64,000 nt of DNA from Shinella kummerowiae (GTDB lineage: Bacteria > Pseudomonadota > Alphaproteobacteria > Rhizobiales > Rhizobiaceae), in contig NZ_WUMK01000008.1 in NCBI RefSeq assembly GCF_009827055.1, forward strand, positions 310,001 to 374,000, read 5' to 3'. The position numbers were made by a program, and so were the translations under genes. Below, piece after piece: positions 48,296 to 56,784 of this stretch (positions are counted from its first letter, which is position 1; each line of letters begins with the position of its first letter). The notes beneath the pieces were generated by a model. It made no database searches. It saw nothing but the letters and a program-made list of their open reading frames with translations, and had not been told where the DNA came from.

Positions 48296-50794
48296 CTATT
48301 CCGCCGCCGCAAACGACGTCATCGTCGCGGAAGGCAGGCGCACGGCGACATCCGTGCCGCGACCCTCGTGGCTGTCGATCGTGACAGTGCCGTGATGCAG
48401 GCTGACGAAGCTTTCGACGATGGAAAGGCCAAGCCCCGCGCCGCCGTGGCGGCCGTGGCTCTCGAAGCGATCGAACACCGTCTTCAGCACATCCTGCGGA
48501 ATGCCCGGCCCGCGATCGGACACGGTGAAGACGAGATCGCTGCCCTCGCGCCAGCATTTGAGCCCGATGGCGCTGCCTTCCGGCGCAAAGTTCGCGGCAT
48601 TGCTGAGCAGCTTGATGAGGATCTGCTTCAGGCGCTGCTGGTCGGCGACGATGGTGCCGAGATTGTCGGGCGCTACGATCTCCAGCGTCACCTGGGCGTC
48701 ATGCAGGCGGTCGGCGAACTGCATCGACACGTCGTCGAGCAGGTCCGTCAGGTTGATCTCGCTATAGTCGAGTTCCATGATGCCGGCGTCGACGGTGGCG
48801 AGGTCGAGAATGTCGTTGACGATGGTCAGCAGCACGGCCGAGGAGGTCGCGATGTGGTCGACATATTCCGATTGCCGGTCGTTCAGCTCGCCCATGGTCG
48901 GCGTCTTCAGAAGGTCCGCAAAGCCGATGATGTTGGTCAGCGGCGAGCGCAGCTCATAGGAGACGTGCTGGACGAAGTCGTTCTTCAACGCGTCCGCCTT
49001 GCGCAACGCCTCGTTCTTTTCCGTCAGGGCGCGGCTGACGCGCACGCTGTCGGTGACGTTGACGAAGGTCAGCATCGTCTGGGCGTTGGAAAGCGGAATG
49101 ACGGCGAAATCGAGGATCAGGCCGGTGCGCAGCTCCAGCACGCCCTGACAGGACGGGCGTTCGTCGTCGAAGCTGGTGATGATATGCGCAAAGCGCTTCC
49201 AGCCGTCCGGCTTGTCGTAGGAGACCGCACAGGCCTGTTCGATGGCGCGGATATGCGTGCCGGATTTCACCTCGGCCTCGCTGATGCCCCAGAGCGCGCG
49301 GAAGGCCGGGTTGGACAGCCGGATGCGCCCGTCCGGGCTGAACACCGCGACCCCTTCGGCGAGATGATCGATCGTCTCGTCCTGCACCTGCACCAGCGTG
49401 TTGTAGCGGGTTTCGAGATCGACCTTTTCGGTCAGGTTTTCGAACACCCAAGTGGCGCCGCCCTGCGGGCGCGCGGTCGCGAAGACGCGCAGCGTCTGGC
49501 CGTTGGGCAGATGCCAGAGGTCGGTCTGGGTCTCGATCGCGCGGTAGACGGAAAGGGCCGCGTCCTTCCACTGTTTCCAGTTCAGCTGCTCGGGCAGCTT
49601 GCCGCCGGCGCGCAGCTTGTCGAGCAGCTCGCCATTGCCCGGCTTGCTTTCGAGGAAAGCCGTCTCGATCTCCCACATGCGCTGGAAGGCCTGGTTGTAG
49701 AATTGCAGGCGCTGTTCACCGTCGAAGATCGCCACCGGCGTCGCCAGATGGTCGAGCGTCTCGGCATGGCTCTTCAGCGTGCGCACGAGTTCCTCACGCA
49801 CGGCCTCGATATCGGAAATGTTGACGGCGATGCCGGCCGAACCCGTCGCACTCTTCGCATCGACGACGTCGAAGAAGCTGCGGTTGCCGTGCACGACGGT
49901 CGAGACCTTGTCGCGGAACGGCGCATCATAGGTGCTGGCGGCGCGGATTTTTTCGCGCGCGATGGTCGGCAGCAGTTCGCGTCCCTCGTGGACGGCGCTG
50001 GCCGCGTCCTTCGCCTCAACGGCCTCGGCATAGGCCTCGTTGACCCAGGCAAGCGATCCATCGCCGGCGCGCTGCCAGACGGGCAGGTCGATCTGGTCGA
50101 GCAGGCCCTGCAACGTGGTGAGCGCCTGAACCAGCCGGTCGCGCTCGAGCTTCAGCTCGGCAGCTTCCGCACGAAGGTTGTTGAGGGCGACGAAGCGCAC
50201 GAAGGCCTGTCCGCCGGAGACGCGGCCCTGTGCCTCGACCACCTCGTCCCGCGTGGTCTCGATGATGAGGTCGAAACTCTGCGCCTGCGAGCGCAGCCGC
50301 TCCACGGCGCGCTCGATATCGGCGGCCGAATTGGGCTTCAGCCAGCGGCCGAAGGCCAGGAAATCACGGTCGGCCTGCGGCGCGCCGGTTTCTGCCGGCA
50401 ACTGGCCGAGGAATTCCGGCTTGTCGGAAAGGCCGTCCCACACGACGATGCGCCGGTCCTTGTCGCCGATCAGCGCCTGAAGGCGCGAGACGTTGTGGCG
50501 GGCGTCGGCAAGGCTGGCCTTCAGCGCGCGGCTTTCCGTTTCCATGCGACCGCGCTGGCGGATCATCCAGATGGCGGAAACCATCGCCGCCGACATCACG
50601 CCGAGCAGCATGGAAATGGTGACGATTTCGGCGGTGGCAAGATAGGGGCCAGCGGCATGGGCCGGGCTGGCAACAGACGCCAGCGCCGAGCCGGCCGTCA
50701 GTATCGAAACGAGACGGCGCCTGCCGCTCGTAAACCATCCGTTAACCATAAATTTTTGTTGCGCAAGCGAATGCGCCGTATCCCGCTCCTGCAT
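48296..50794 (-). CDS. divL: DivL-type PAS sensor pseudokinase (tyrosine in place of the phospho-histidine)
   Basis: Cell-cycle regulator that in Caulobacter controls the CckA-CtrA phosphorelay. A membrane helix (EIVTISMLLGVMSAAMVSAIWMI) is followed by a coiled coil, several PAS-like regions and a kinase module. The H-box reads FVQHVSYELRSPLTN: the phospho-acceptor is Tyr (codon 48956-48958), as in DivL. The ATP domain keeps LSNAANFAP, DRGPGIP and GAGLGLSIV. The start at 50794 gives 832 residues; the frame is open to 50908, so the N-terminus is uncertain. Confidence 0.88.
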   Translation of the reverse strand: MQERDTAHSLAQQKFMVNGWFTSGRRRLVSILTAGSALASVASPAHAAGPYLATAEIVTISMLLGVMSAAMVSAIWMIRQRGRMETESRALKASLADARHNVSRLQALIGDKDRRIVVWDGLSDKPEFLGQLPAETGAPQADRDFLAFGRWLKPNSAADIERAVERLRSQAQSFDLIIETTRDEVVEAQGRVSGGQAFVRFVALNNLRAEAAELKLERDRLVQALTTLQGLLDQIDLPVWQRAGDGSLAWVNEAYAEAVEAKDAASAVHEGRELLPTIAREKIRAASTYDAPFRDKVSTVVHGNRSFFDVVDAKSATGSAGIAVNISDIEAVREELVRTLKSHAETLDHLATPVAIFDGEQRLQFYNQAFQRMWEIETAFLESKPGNGELLDKLRAGGKLPEQLNWKQWKDAALSVYRAIETQTDLWHLPNGQTLRVFATARPQGGATWVFENLTEKVDLETRYNTLVQVQDETIDHLAEGVAVFSPDGRIRLSNPAFRALWGISEAEVKSGTHIRAIEQACAVSYDKPDGWKRFAHIITSFDDERPSCQGVLELRTGLILDFAVIPLSNAQTMLTFVNVTDSVRVSRALTEKNEALRKADALKNDFVQHVSYELRSPLTNIIGFADLLKTPTMGELNDRQSEYVDHIATSSAVLLTIVNDILDLATVDAGIMELDYSEINLTDLLDDVSMQFADRLHDAQVTLEIVAPDNLGTIVADQQRLKQILIKLLSNAANFAPEGSAIGLKCWREGSDLVFTVSDRGPGIPQDVLKTVFDRFESHGRHGGAGLGLSIVESFVSLHHGTVTIDSHEGRGTDVAVRLPSATMTSFAAAE

Positions 50795-50976
50795 GGCGAA
50801 AGCCTGCCTGGAACGGCCTCGTTTCAATTCCGACATCATCCCCGGTATGTCTCCGTCCGTTTGCCGCCTGATCGACAAGACATCCCATCCGGCGCGTAAG
50901 GTCCGCATCTCAACGCCGAATCAACTGCTTAACGATACTTGTTTACCGAATCGTCGGGAAGGGACGGGCCCAAAAA

Positions 50977-51010
50977 AGAGGCGGCACGCCTTGTCAAGCG
51001 CACCGCCTCT
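50977..51010 (-). terminator. Rho-independent terminator of ahcY
   Basis: Stem AGAGGCGG (50977-50984) / CCGCCTCT (51003-51010); on the minus strand followed by TTTTTTGGG. It begins 27 bp after the ahcY stop. Confidence 0.88.
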
Positions 51011-51037
51011 AGATGTTGTGGATAATCCGGGTAAGGA

Positions 51038-52438
51038 TCAGTACCTGTAGTGCTCAGCCTTGAACGGACCCGTCGTCGTCACGCCGATATAGCCGGCCTG
51101 TTCGTCGGAAAGTTCGGTCAGCTTGGCGCCGAGCTTGGCGAGGTGCAGGCGCGCGACCTTCTCGTCGAGCTGCTTGGGCAGGACATAGACCTCGTTCTTG
51201 TAGGCATCACCCTTGGTGAAGAGTTCGATCTGCGCCAGAACCTGGTTCGAGAACGAGGCGGACATCACGAAGGACGGGTGGCCGGTGGCGTTGCCGAGGT
51301 TGAGCAGGCGGCCTTCCGACAGCAGGATCATGCGGTTGCCCTTCGGGAACTCGATCATGTCGACCTGCGGCTTGATGTTGGTCCACTTGAAATTGCGCAG
51401 CGACGCGACCTGGATCTCGTTGTCGAAGTGGCCGATATTGCCGACGATCGCCATGTCCTTCATCTCGCGCATATGGTCGACGCGGATGACGTCCTTGTTG
51501 CCGGTCGTCGTGATGAAGATGTCGGCCGACGAGACGACGTCTTCGAGCTGCACGACTTCAAAACCGTCCATGGCGGCCTGGAGGGCGCAGATCGGATCGA
51601 TTTCCGTGACTTTTACGCGGGCGCCGGCACCTTTGAGCGATGCGGCCGAACCCTTGCCGACGTCACCGTAACCGCAGACGACGGCGACCTTGCCGGCCAT
51701 CATCACGTCGGTGCCGCGACGGATGCCGTCGACCAGCGATTCCTTGCAGCCGTACTTGTTGTCGAATTTCGACTTGGTGACCGAATCGTTGACATTGATC
51801 GCCGGGAAGGGCAGCAGGCCCTTCTGCTGCAGCTGGTAGAGACGGTTGACGCCGGTCGTCGTCTCTTCGGTGACACCCTGGATGGCGTCGCGCTGCTTGG
51901 TGAACCAGCCGGGCGTTGCGGCGAGGCGCTTCTTGATCTGTGCGAAGAGGATTTCCTCTTCTTCCGAACCGGGGTTCGACAGCACGTTCTCGCCGGCTTC
52001 GGCGCGGGCGCCGAGCAGGATGTACATGGTGGCGTCGCCGCCATCGTCGAGGATCATGTTGGAGAGGCCGCCATCGGCCCACTGGAAGATCTTGTCGGTG
52101 TAGTCCCAGTATTCCGTCAGCGTCTCGCCCTTCACGGCATAGACCGGGATGCCGGCGGCGGCGATCGCGGCGGCTGCGTGGTCCTGCGTGGAGAAGATGT
52201 TGCACGAGGCCCAGCGCACGTCGGCGCCGAGTGCGACCAGCGTCTCGATGAGGACGGCGGTCTGGATGGTCATGTGCAGCGAGCCGGTGATGCGTGCGCC
52301 CTTGAGCGGCTTGGATGCGCCGAACTCTTCGCGGCAGGCCATCAGGCCCGGCATTTCGGTTTCGGCGATCTGAATTTCCTTGCGGCCGAAATCGGCAAGC
52401 GCGATATCGGCGACGTGGTAGTCCTTCGTGGTGGTCAT
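51038..52438 (-). CDS. ahcY: Adenosylhomocysteinase (S-adenosylhomocysteine hydrolase)
   Basis: NAD-dependent hydrolysis of S-adenosylhomocysteine to adenosine and homocysteine, keeping the methylation cycle running. The 466 residues include [51 protein letters not shown] (NAD site) and the terminal [10 protein letters not shown] strong palindrome lies 68 bp upstream of its start. It is the last gene in the chvI-to-ahcY string. Confidence 0.98.
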   Translation of the reverse strand: MTTTKDYHVADIALADFGRKEIQIAETEMPGLMACREEFGASKPLKGARITGSLHMTIQTAVLIETLVALGADVRWASCNIFSTQDHAAAAIAAAGIPVYAVKGETLTEYWDYTDKIFQWADGGLSNMILDDGGDATMYILLGARAEAGENVLSNPGSEEEEILFAQIKKRLAATPGWFTKQRDAIQGVTEETTTGVNRLYQLQQKGLLPFPAINVNDSVTKSKFDNKYGCKESLVDGIRRGTDVMMAGKVAVVCGYGDVGKGSAASLKGAGARVKVTEIDPICALQAAMDGFEVVQLEDVVSSADIFITTTGNKDVIRVDHMREMKDMAIVGNIGHFDNEIQVASLRNFKWTNIKPQVDMIEFPKGNRMILLSEGRLLNLGNATGHPSFVMSASFSNQVLAQIELFTKGDAYKNEVYVLPKQLDEKVARLHLAKLGAKLTELSDEQAGYIGVTTTGPFKAEHYRY

Positions 52439-52505
52439 GGAGGTCTCCAGCCTTCTGGCTTTTGGTGATGGCGCTTCCTATCAGGAAACGCCAGCTGGAG
52501 CAACC

Positions 52506-52529
52506 GGATATAAAGAAGTCTTTATATCC
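52506..52529. promoter_or_regulatory. Palindromic operator candidate upstream of ahcY
   Basis: Perfect inverted repeat: GGATATAAAGA (52506-52516), 2-bp spacer AG, TCTTTATATCC (52519-52529). A minus-strand TTGATA (52538-52533) just upstream could be its -35, placing the palindrome over the core promoter. A third half-site TTATATC (52530-52536) adjoins it. The regulator is unknown; ArsR-type methyl-cycle regulators bind sites of this kind. Confidence 0.6.
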
Positions 52530-52546
52530 TTATATCAATGGTTGGT

Positions 52547-52819
52547 TTACATTTCTTCGCCGAAACGATCGGCAATCAGTGCGTCCAGCGCATCGAGCAC
52601 CTGCTGCGCCTGGGCGCCCGTCGCGGTGACGAAGACGCTGCATCCGGGGCTCGCGGCCAGCATCATCAGGCCCATGATCGAGGTGCCGCCCACTGTCATG
52701 CCGTCCTTGGAAACGGTCACTTCCGCGTCGTAGCCATCCACCGTCTGGACGAATTTTGCCGAGGCGCGGGCATGAAGACCGCGTTTGTTGATGATGAGAA
52801 GCTCTTTCGAGACGGTCAT
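52547..52819 (-). CDS. ptsH: HPr phosphocarrier protein
   Basis: PTS phosphocarrier of 90 residues. H16 in NKRGLHARAS is the PEP-linked phosphorylation site and Ser47 in GGTSIMGL is the regulatory site used by HPr kinase. Alphaproteobacteria use this HPr in a regulatory PTS without sugar transport. It follows the EIIA gene by 15 bp, and hprK is nearby, so the phosphorylation partners are linked. Confidence 0.94.
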   Translation of the reverse strand: MTVSKELLIINKRGLHARASAKFVQTVDGYDAEVTVSKDGMTVGGTSIMGLMMLAASPGCSVFVTATGAQAQQVLDALDALIADRFGEEM

Positions 52820-52834
52820 GGACGGCGGGGAACC

Positions 52835-53236
52835 CTATTTGCCGCTGAGCACGCGGCTGGCCACGTTGATATATTTGCGGCCTGCCTCGGAGGCATCGAT
52901 CAGCGCCTTTTCCATGTTGTTCTCGCCGCGGATGCCGGCGAGCTTGATCAGCATGGGCAGGTTGACGCCGGCGATCACCTCGATGCCGTTGCCGGTCATG
53001 ACGGAAATCGCAAGGTTCGAAGGCGTGCCGCCGAACATGTCGGTGAGGATGATGACGCCATGGCCCTGATCGGCTTTCTGGACGGCTTCCAGGATGTCCT
53101 GGCGGCGCTGGTCCATGTCGTCCTCGGGGCCGATGCAGACGGTCTCGATCGCCTTTTGCGGACCGACCACATGTTCAAGGGCGTGCCGGAATTCCTCCGC
53201 CAGCTTGCCATGGGTGACAAGCACCAGTCCGATCAT
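52835..53236 (-). CDS. PTS mannose-family EIIA domain protein
   Basis: Single EIIA-Man domain, 133 residues. The phosphorylation site is H9 in MIGLVLVTHGKLAEEF; later TDMFGGTPSNLA and NLPMLIKLA are family blocks. Free-standing EIIA-Man in Rhizobiales is part of a regulatory PTS with HPr and HprK, not sugar uptake: no EIIB/C/D was found here. It sits 150 bp downstream of hprK. Confidence 0.93.
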   Translation of the reverse strand: MIGLVLVTHGKLAEEFRHALEHVVGPQKAIETVCIGPEDDMDQRRQDILEAVQKADQGHGVIILTDMFGGTPSNLAISVMTGNGIEVIAGVNLPMLIKLAGIRGENNMEKALIDASEAGRKYINVASRVLSGK

Positions 53237-53386
53237 CAGCAGTCGCTCCAGTTTCCCAACTCAAAACGAACGGCGAATACCGCAATGCAGCAATTCCGTC
53301 CACCGTTGGGGTGGCCATCATGTCAATGAAAAGGCCAAGTGCAAGCCCAAAATGGCCGATTTCGTGTTTTCCCGGGGCTTTTGACG

Positions 53387-53842
53387 TCAACTTTTCAGGA
53401 TTTCCGGGTGGAGTATGGTCAATGTCGAAAAGGCCGAGCAACCCGGAAAGAGCGGCAGCCGGGTCAAGGGCAGAAAGAGCGACGGCAGGACCTCGATGGT
53501 TTCGCCTTCCGGCGGCAGGCGCTCGGCAAAAGGCGGCTCGATCGGCCGGATCGCCCGCTCCAACACGGCGCTGTCGATCGTCTCCATCTTGACGATGCCG
53601 GCGCCACGCAGTTCGGCGAGCCCGGCGATGCTGGCTGGTGCGCGGGAGACCAGGTGGCCATCCACGGGCGACAGCAGAACCTGATCGTCGCTGACCAGCG
53701 CGGCAGACAGGCCACGGGCGCGCGCCTCGACAATGCAATGCAGCGCGATGGCGCTTTTGCCCGCTCCGGACGGGCCGACGAACAGATACCCCCTTGTGCC
53801 GATCACGATCGCCGTCCCGTGCACATTGGAGCCCGTGGTCAT
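53387..53842 (-). CDS. hprK: Short-form HPr kinase/phosphorylase
   Basis: Phosphorylates and dephosphorylates HPr at its regulatory serine. The protein is only 151 residues, about half the Gram-positive HprK, and lacks the N-terminal domain, as is usual in alphaproteobacteria. Walker A GPSGAGKS is at residues 23-30; LVSDDQVLL follows. Its start overlaps the chvG stop by 4 bp, so it is translationally coupled to the ChvG sensor. Confidence 0.92.
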   Translation of the reverse strand: MTTGSNVHGTAIVIGTRGYLFVGPSGAGKSAIALHCIVEARARGLSAALVSDDQVLLSPVDGHLVSRAPASIAGLAELRGAGIVKMETIDSAVLERAIRPIEPPFAERLPPEGETIEVLPSLFLPLTRLPLFPGCSAFSTLTILHPEILKS

Positions 53843-55632
53843 TTCTGCGTGCCTGTCGGGAGCGAGAGGGTGAAGCGGGCGCCCATCACGTTGCCGGTCG
53901 CCTTGTCGGTGATGTTTTCGGCCTTCAGCGTGCCGCCATGGGCTTCGGCGATCTGCCGCGAGATGGAGAGGCCAAGGCCGGAGTTCTGGCCAAAATCTTC
54001 GGTCGCTGGGCGGTCCGTGTAGAAGCGCTCGAAGATGCGGTCGACGTCCTCGGCCTGGATGCCCGGGCCATTGTCCTCGATCTGGATGATGCAGCGGTCG
54101 TTGCGGCCGCGCGACAGCCGCGCGACGATGCGCCCGCCCGGATCCGGCACGAAGGAGCGCGCATTCTCGATGAGGTTGGTGACGATCTGGCCGATGCGCA
54201 GCTCGTAGCCGCTGATCTCGAACTTGGCCTTCGGATTGTCCTTGCGGTCGACCACGAAATCGAGCGTGACCGGCTTCTTGCGCGTGTTGACCTGGCGCGA
54301 AATGTCGATGAGGTCGCCGAGCAGCTTTTCGAGGTCGACGGTGCGCGCATCGCTGCGGGCGAGTTCCGCATCGAGCCGCGAGGCATCGGAAATGTCGCTG
54401 ATCAGGCGGTCGAGGCGACGCACGTCGTGCTGGATGATGTCGAGAAGCCGCTTCTTCGATTCGTCCGTGCGGGCGAGCGGCAGGGTCTCGACGGCGCTGC
54501 GCAGCGAGGTCAGCGGGTTCTTCAGCTCGTGGCTGACATCGGCGGCAAAGCTCTCGATCGCGTCGATACGGTCGTACAGCGCCGTGGTCATCTGGCGCAG
54601 CGCAATGGAAAGGTTGCCGATTTCGTCCTGGCGTACGGAAAAGTCCGGGATTTCCTCACGCTCCTTGGCGCCGCGCCGCACGCGGATCGCTGCCGCCGCA
54701 AGCCGGCGCAGCGGGTTGGCAATGGTGCTGGACAGCAGCAGCGACAGCGCGATGTTGACGAGGCCGGCAACGCCCGCGACGCGCATGATGGCAAGCCGCT
54801 CGGCATGCACGATCTTGTCGATATCGCCCGCCTGGGTGGAGAGTAGCAGCACGCCGAGCACCGCGCGAAAACGCTGGACGGGCACGGCGACCGAGACGAT
54901 CAGCTCGCCCTTGTCGTTGACGCGCACCACCGCACCGCGCACCCCGGTCAGGGCGTTCATCACTTCCGGATAGATCGAGCCGTCACCGCCGGGCGCTTCC
55001 TTGTATTGCGGCAGGTTGCTCGGCTGGAGAATGCGGTTGAACCAGACATTCATGCGCTCGATGAGGCTGGTGCTCTCCGGCTCCACCGGTGGCAGGTCGA
55101 AGCGCAGCACCTGGCCCTGCGTGTAGAGATGACGCGAATCGAGCAGCAGGTTGGCGTCGGTGTCGTAGATGCGGGCACGGGTCCGGGTCGGCGAGATCAG
55201 CCGTCGCAGAACGGGCGCGACACGCTCCGGATTGATCGGGAATTCCAGATCCTCGTCGTTCGGCAGCGGCGTGATGCTCTGGCCGGCCTGCAGTTCCAGT
55301 AGCTTTTCCGGGTCGATGGTGATCGAGTTGGTATCGACCGAGGCGGAGGCGGAAATCGCGCCGGCAATGATCTCGCCCTGGGTCAGCAGGCTTTCGACGC
55401 GCGCGTCGATCAGGCCCTCGCGGAACTGGTTGAGGTAGAGGATACCCGCGACGAGCACGACCAGCGCCACGAGGTTGAAGAACAGGATGCGGCGCGTAAG
55501 GCTGGAAAAGACGGCATTGCCGAAGATGCGGCGGGCGAGCGTGAAGGGATGGGTCCAGCGGCGGCGGAACGAGCGTGGTGCGGGCCGGCCCTCGGTTTCT
55601 CCTCCATCCCTGTCGAGCACGTTCTGCGGCAC
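53839..55632 (-). CDS. chvG: Envelope-sensing histidine kinase ChvG (ExoS)
   Basis: Sensor kinase for acidity and envelope stress that controls exopolysaccharide and motility in rhizobia. The 597 residues have membrane helices near 49-69 and 283-304, a periplasmic sensor between them, a HAMP region, H-box ADVSHELKNPLTSL (H368), N-box LIENARSF, DNGPGI and GLGLSI. It is downstream of chvI and overlaps hprK. Confidence 0.96.
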   Translation of the reverse strand: MPQNVLDRDGGETEGRPAPRSFRRRWTHPFTLARRIFGNAVFSSLTRRILFFNLVALVVLVAGILYLNQFREGLIDARVESLLTQGEIIAGAISASASVDTNSITIDPEKLLELQAGQSITPLPNDEDLEFPINPERVAPVLRRLISPTRTRARIYDTDANLLLDSRHLYTQGQVLRFDLPPVEPESTSLIERMNVWFNRILQPSNLPQYKEAPGGDGSIYPEVMNALTGVRGAVVRVNDKGELIVSVAVPVQRFRAVLGVLLLSTQAGDIDKIVHAERLAIMRVAGVAGLVNIALSLLLSSTIANPLRRLAAAAIRVRRGAKEREEIPDFSVRQDEIGNLSIALRQMTTALYDRIDAIESFAADVSHELKNPLTSLRSAVETLPLARTDESKKRLLDIIQHDVRRLDRLISDISDASRLDAELARSDARTVDLEKLLGDLIDISRQVNTRKKPVTLDFVVDRKDNPKAKFEISGYELRIGQIVTNLIENARSFVPDPGGRIVARLSRGRNDRCIIQIEDNGPGIQAEDVDRIFERFYTDRPATEDFGQNSGLGLSISRQIAEAHGGTLKAENITDKATGNVMGARFTLSLPTGTQK

Positions 55633-55740
55633 GCGGTCCTATCCTTGAATGCGGGCGGCAGCGTCACGCCGCCGGGACTGCGGCATGCCATCGCCGCCGC
55701 AGTCGATGCAAGCGAAATCGCTTCGGATGCGCAGCTTTGC

Positions 55741-56469
55741 TCAGGCGCTCTCGCGGAAGCGGTAGCCGACGCCATAGAGCGTTTCGATCATGTCGAAGTC
55801 GTCATCGACCATCTTGAACTTCTTGCGAAGCCGCTTGATGTGGCTGTCGATGGTGCGGTCGTCGACATAGACCTGTTCGTCATAGGCCGCATCCATCAGC
55901 GAATCGCGGCTCTTCACCACGCCCGGGCGCTGGGCCAACGAATGCAGGATGAGGAATTCCGTGACGGTCAGCGTCACCGGCTCGCCCTTCCAGGTGCAGG
56001 TGTGGCGCTCCTGGTCCATGACGAGCTGGCCACGCTCCAGCGAGCGGGCGGCGACTTCGCCGGCCTTCGGTGTACCGGCGACACCGGCCGTTGCGGCCGC
56101 CTCGCGGCTCGAGGCACGGCGCAGGATGGCCTTGACGCGCTCGACCAGCAGGCGCTGGGAGAACGGTTTTGTGATGAAGTCGTCGGCACCCATCTTCAGG
56201 CCGAACAGCTCGTCGATCTCTTCGTCCTTCGAGGTGAGGAAGATCACGGGGATGTCCGACTTCTGGCGCAGCCGGCGCAGAAGCTCCATGCCGTCCATGC
56301 GTGGCATCTTGATATCGAAGATCGCCAGTTGCGGGGGGCGGGCAAGCAGACCATCGAGCGCCGAGGCGCCGTCCGTATAGGTTTCGACCTTGTAGCCTTC
56401 CGCCTCAAGGGCGATCGATACGGATGTGAGGATATTCCGGTCGTCGTCTACGAGTGCGATCGTCTGCAT
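55741..56469 (-). CDS. chvI: Response regulator ChvI (ExoI), OmpR/PhoB type
   Basis: Partner of ChvG. The 242 residues start [17 protein letters not shown]; the receiver domain has the acidic pocket D8-D10, phospho-acceptor D52 ([12 protein letters not shown]), T/S in LTSKDEE and K in ITKPF. The C-terminal winged helix ends [28 protein letters not shown] slightly longer start (MTMEISRMQ, 56490) is possible. Divergent from pckA. Confidence 0.96.
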   Translation of the reverse strand: MQTIALVDDDRNILTSVSIALEAEGYKVETYTDGASALDGLLARPPQLAIFDIKMPRMDGMELLRRLRQKSDIPVIFLTSKDEEIDELFGLKMGADDFITKPFSQRLLVERVKAILRRASSREAAATAGVAGTPKAGEVAARSLERGQLVMDQERHTCTWKGEPVTLTVTEFLILHSLAQRPGVVKSRDSLMDAAYDEQVYVDDRTIDSHIKRLRKKFKMVDDDFDMIETLYGVGYRFRESA

Positions 56470-56616
56470 CCTGCTAATCTCCATAGTCATCGGCGCCTTT
56501 CCCGACCTCGGATCGAGTTCCTGTCCTGGATGTGATGCGCCTCCTTGGGGATAAAGGTGGAACAAATTGTGGCAAAGATAAAGGATGGCGTTTTGCGGGC
56601 CGGTGGCGAGTCCCTT

Positions 56617-56629
56617 TTTAAATCGATTA
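56617..56629. promoter_or_regulatory. Candidate LacI-type (PckR-like) operator 1 of pckA
   Basis: TTTAAATCGATTA, with the CG-centred palindrome AATCGATT typical of LacI family operators. In Sinorhizobium the LacI-type regulator PckR controls pckA, which fits. Confidence 0.5.
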
Positions 56630-56658
56630 TTCAAACGATTAAAAAAGTAACACAATTC

Positions 56659-56671
56659 TTTAAATCGATTA
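56659..56671. promoter_or_regulatory. Candidate LacI-type (PckR-like) operator 2 of pckA
   Basis: The same word TTTAAATCGATTA, exactly 42 bp (four helix turns) from copy 1. A third shorter CGATTAA lies between them at 56636-56642. Confidence 0.5.
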
Positions 56672-56784
56672 AATAATTGATATTATTGCCTAATTTCGAA
56701 TACCCTCTTGTTTTTGTGACAGTGCCAGATTAGTTTCCCCGAAAATCCACACCAGTCTTGTCGCCCACGGAGGAAAACTGGACC

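Larger units (their letters stand above)
56470..56784. promoter_or_regulatory. AT-rich divergent regulatory region, chvI/pckA
   Basis: 315 bp without a gene. The half next to pckA (about 56605-56705) is very AT-rich for this genome and holds the repeated operator-like motif described separately. It must carry the promoters of both genes. No further coding signal was seen. Confidence 0.7.

Noticed and set aside
47045..50899. A 1284-codon open frame on the plus strand opposite divL and the TsaE-AmgK gene
   Set aside because: It is the mirror of two well-supported minus-strand genes in a high-GC sequence; its translation has no recognisable domain and it crosses gene boundaries.
52439..52546. 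A SAM or SAH riboswitch before ahcY
   Set aside because: The 108-bp leader shows a DNA palindrome near the promoter but no aptamer pattern I can recognise.
56758..56784. A TTG start for pckA, nine codons upstream
   Set aside because: The extra residues include the ribosome-binding site GGAGGAAAA itself; the ATG at 56785 is the clear start.
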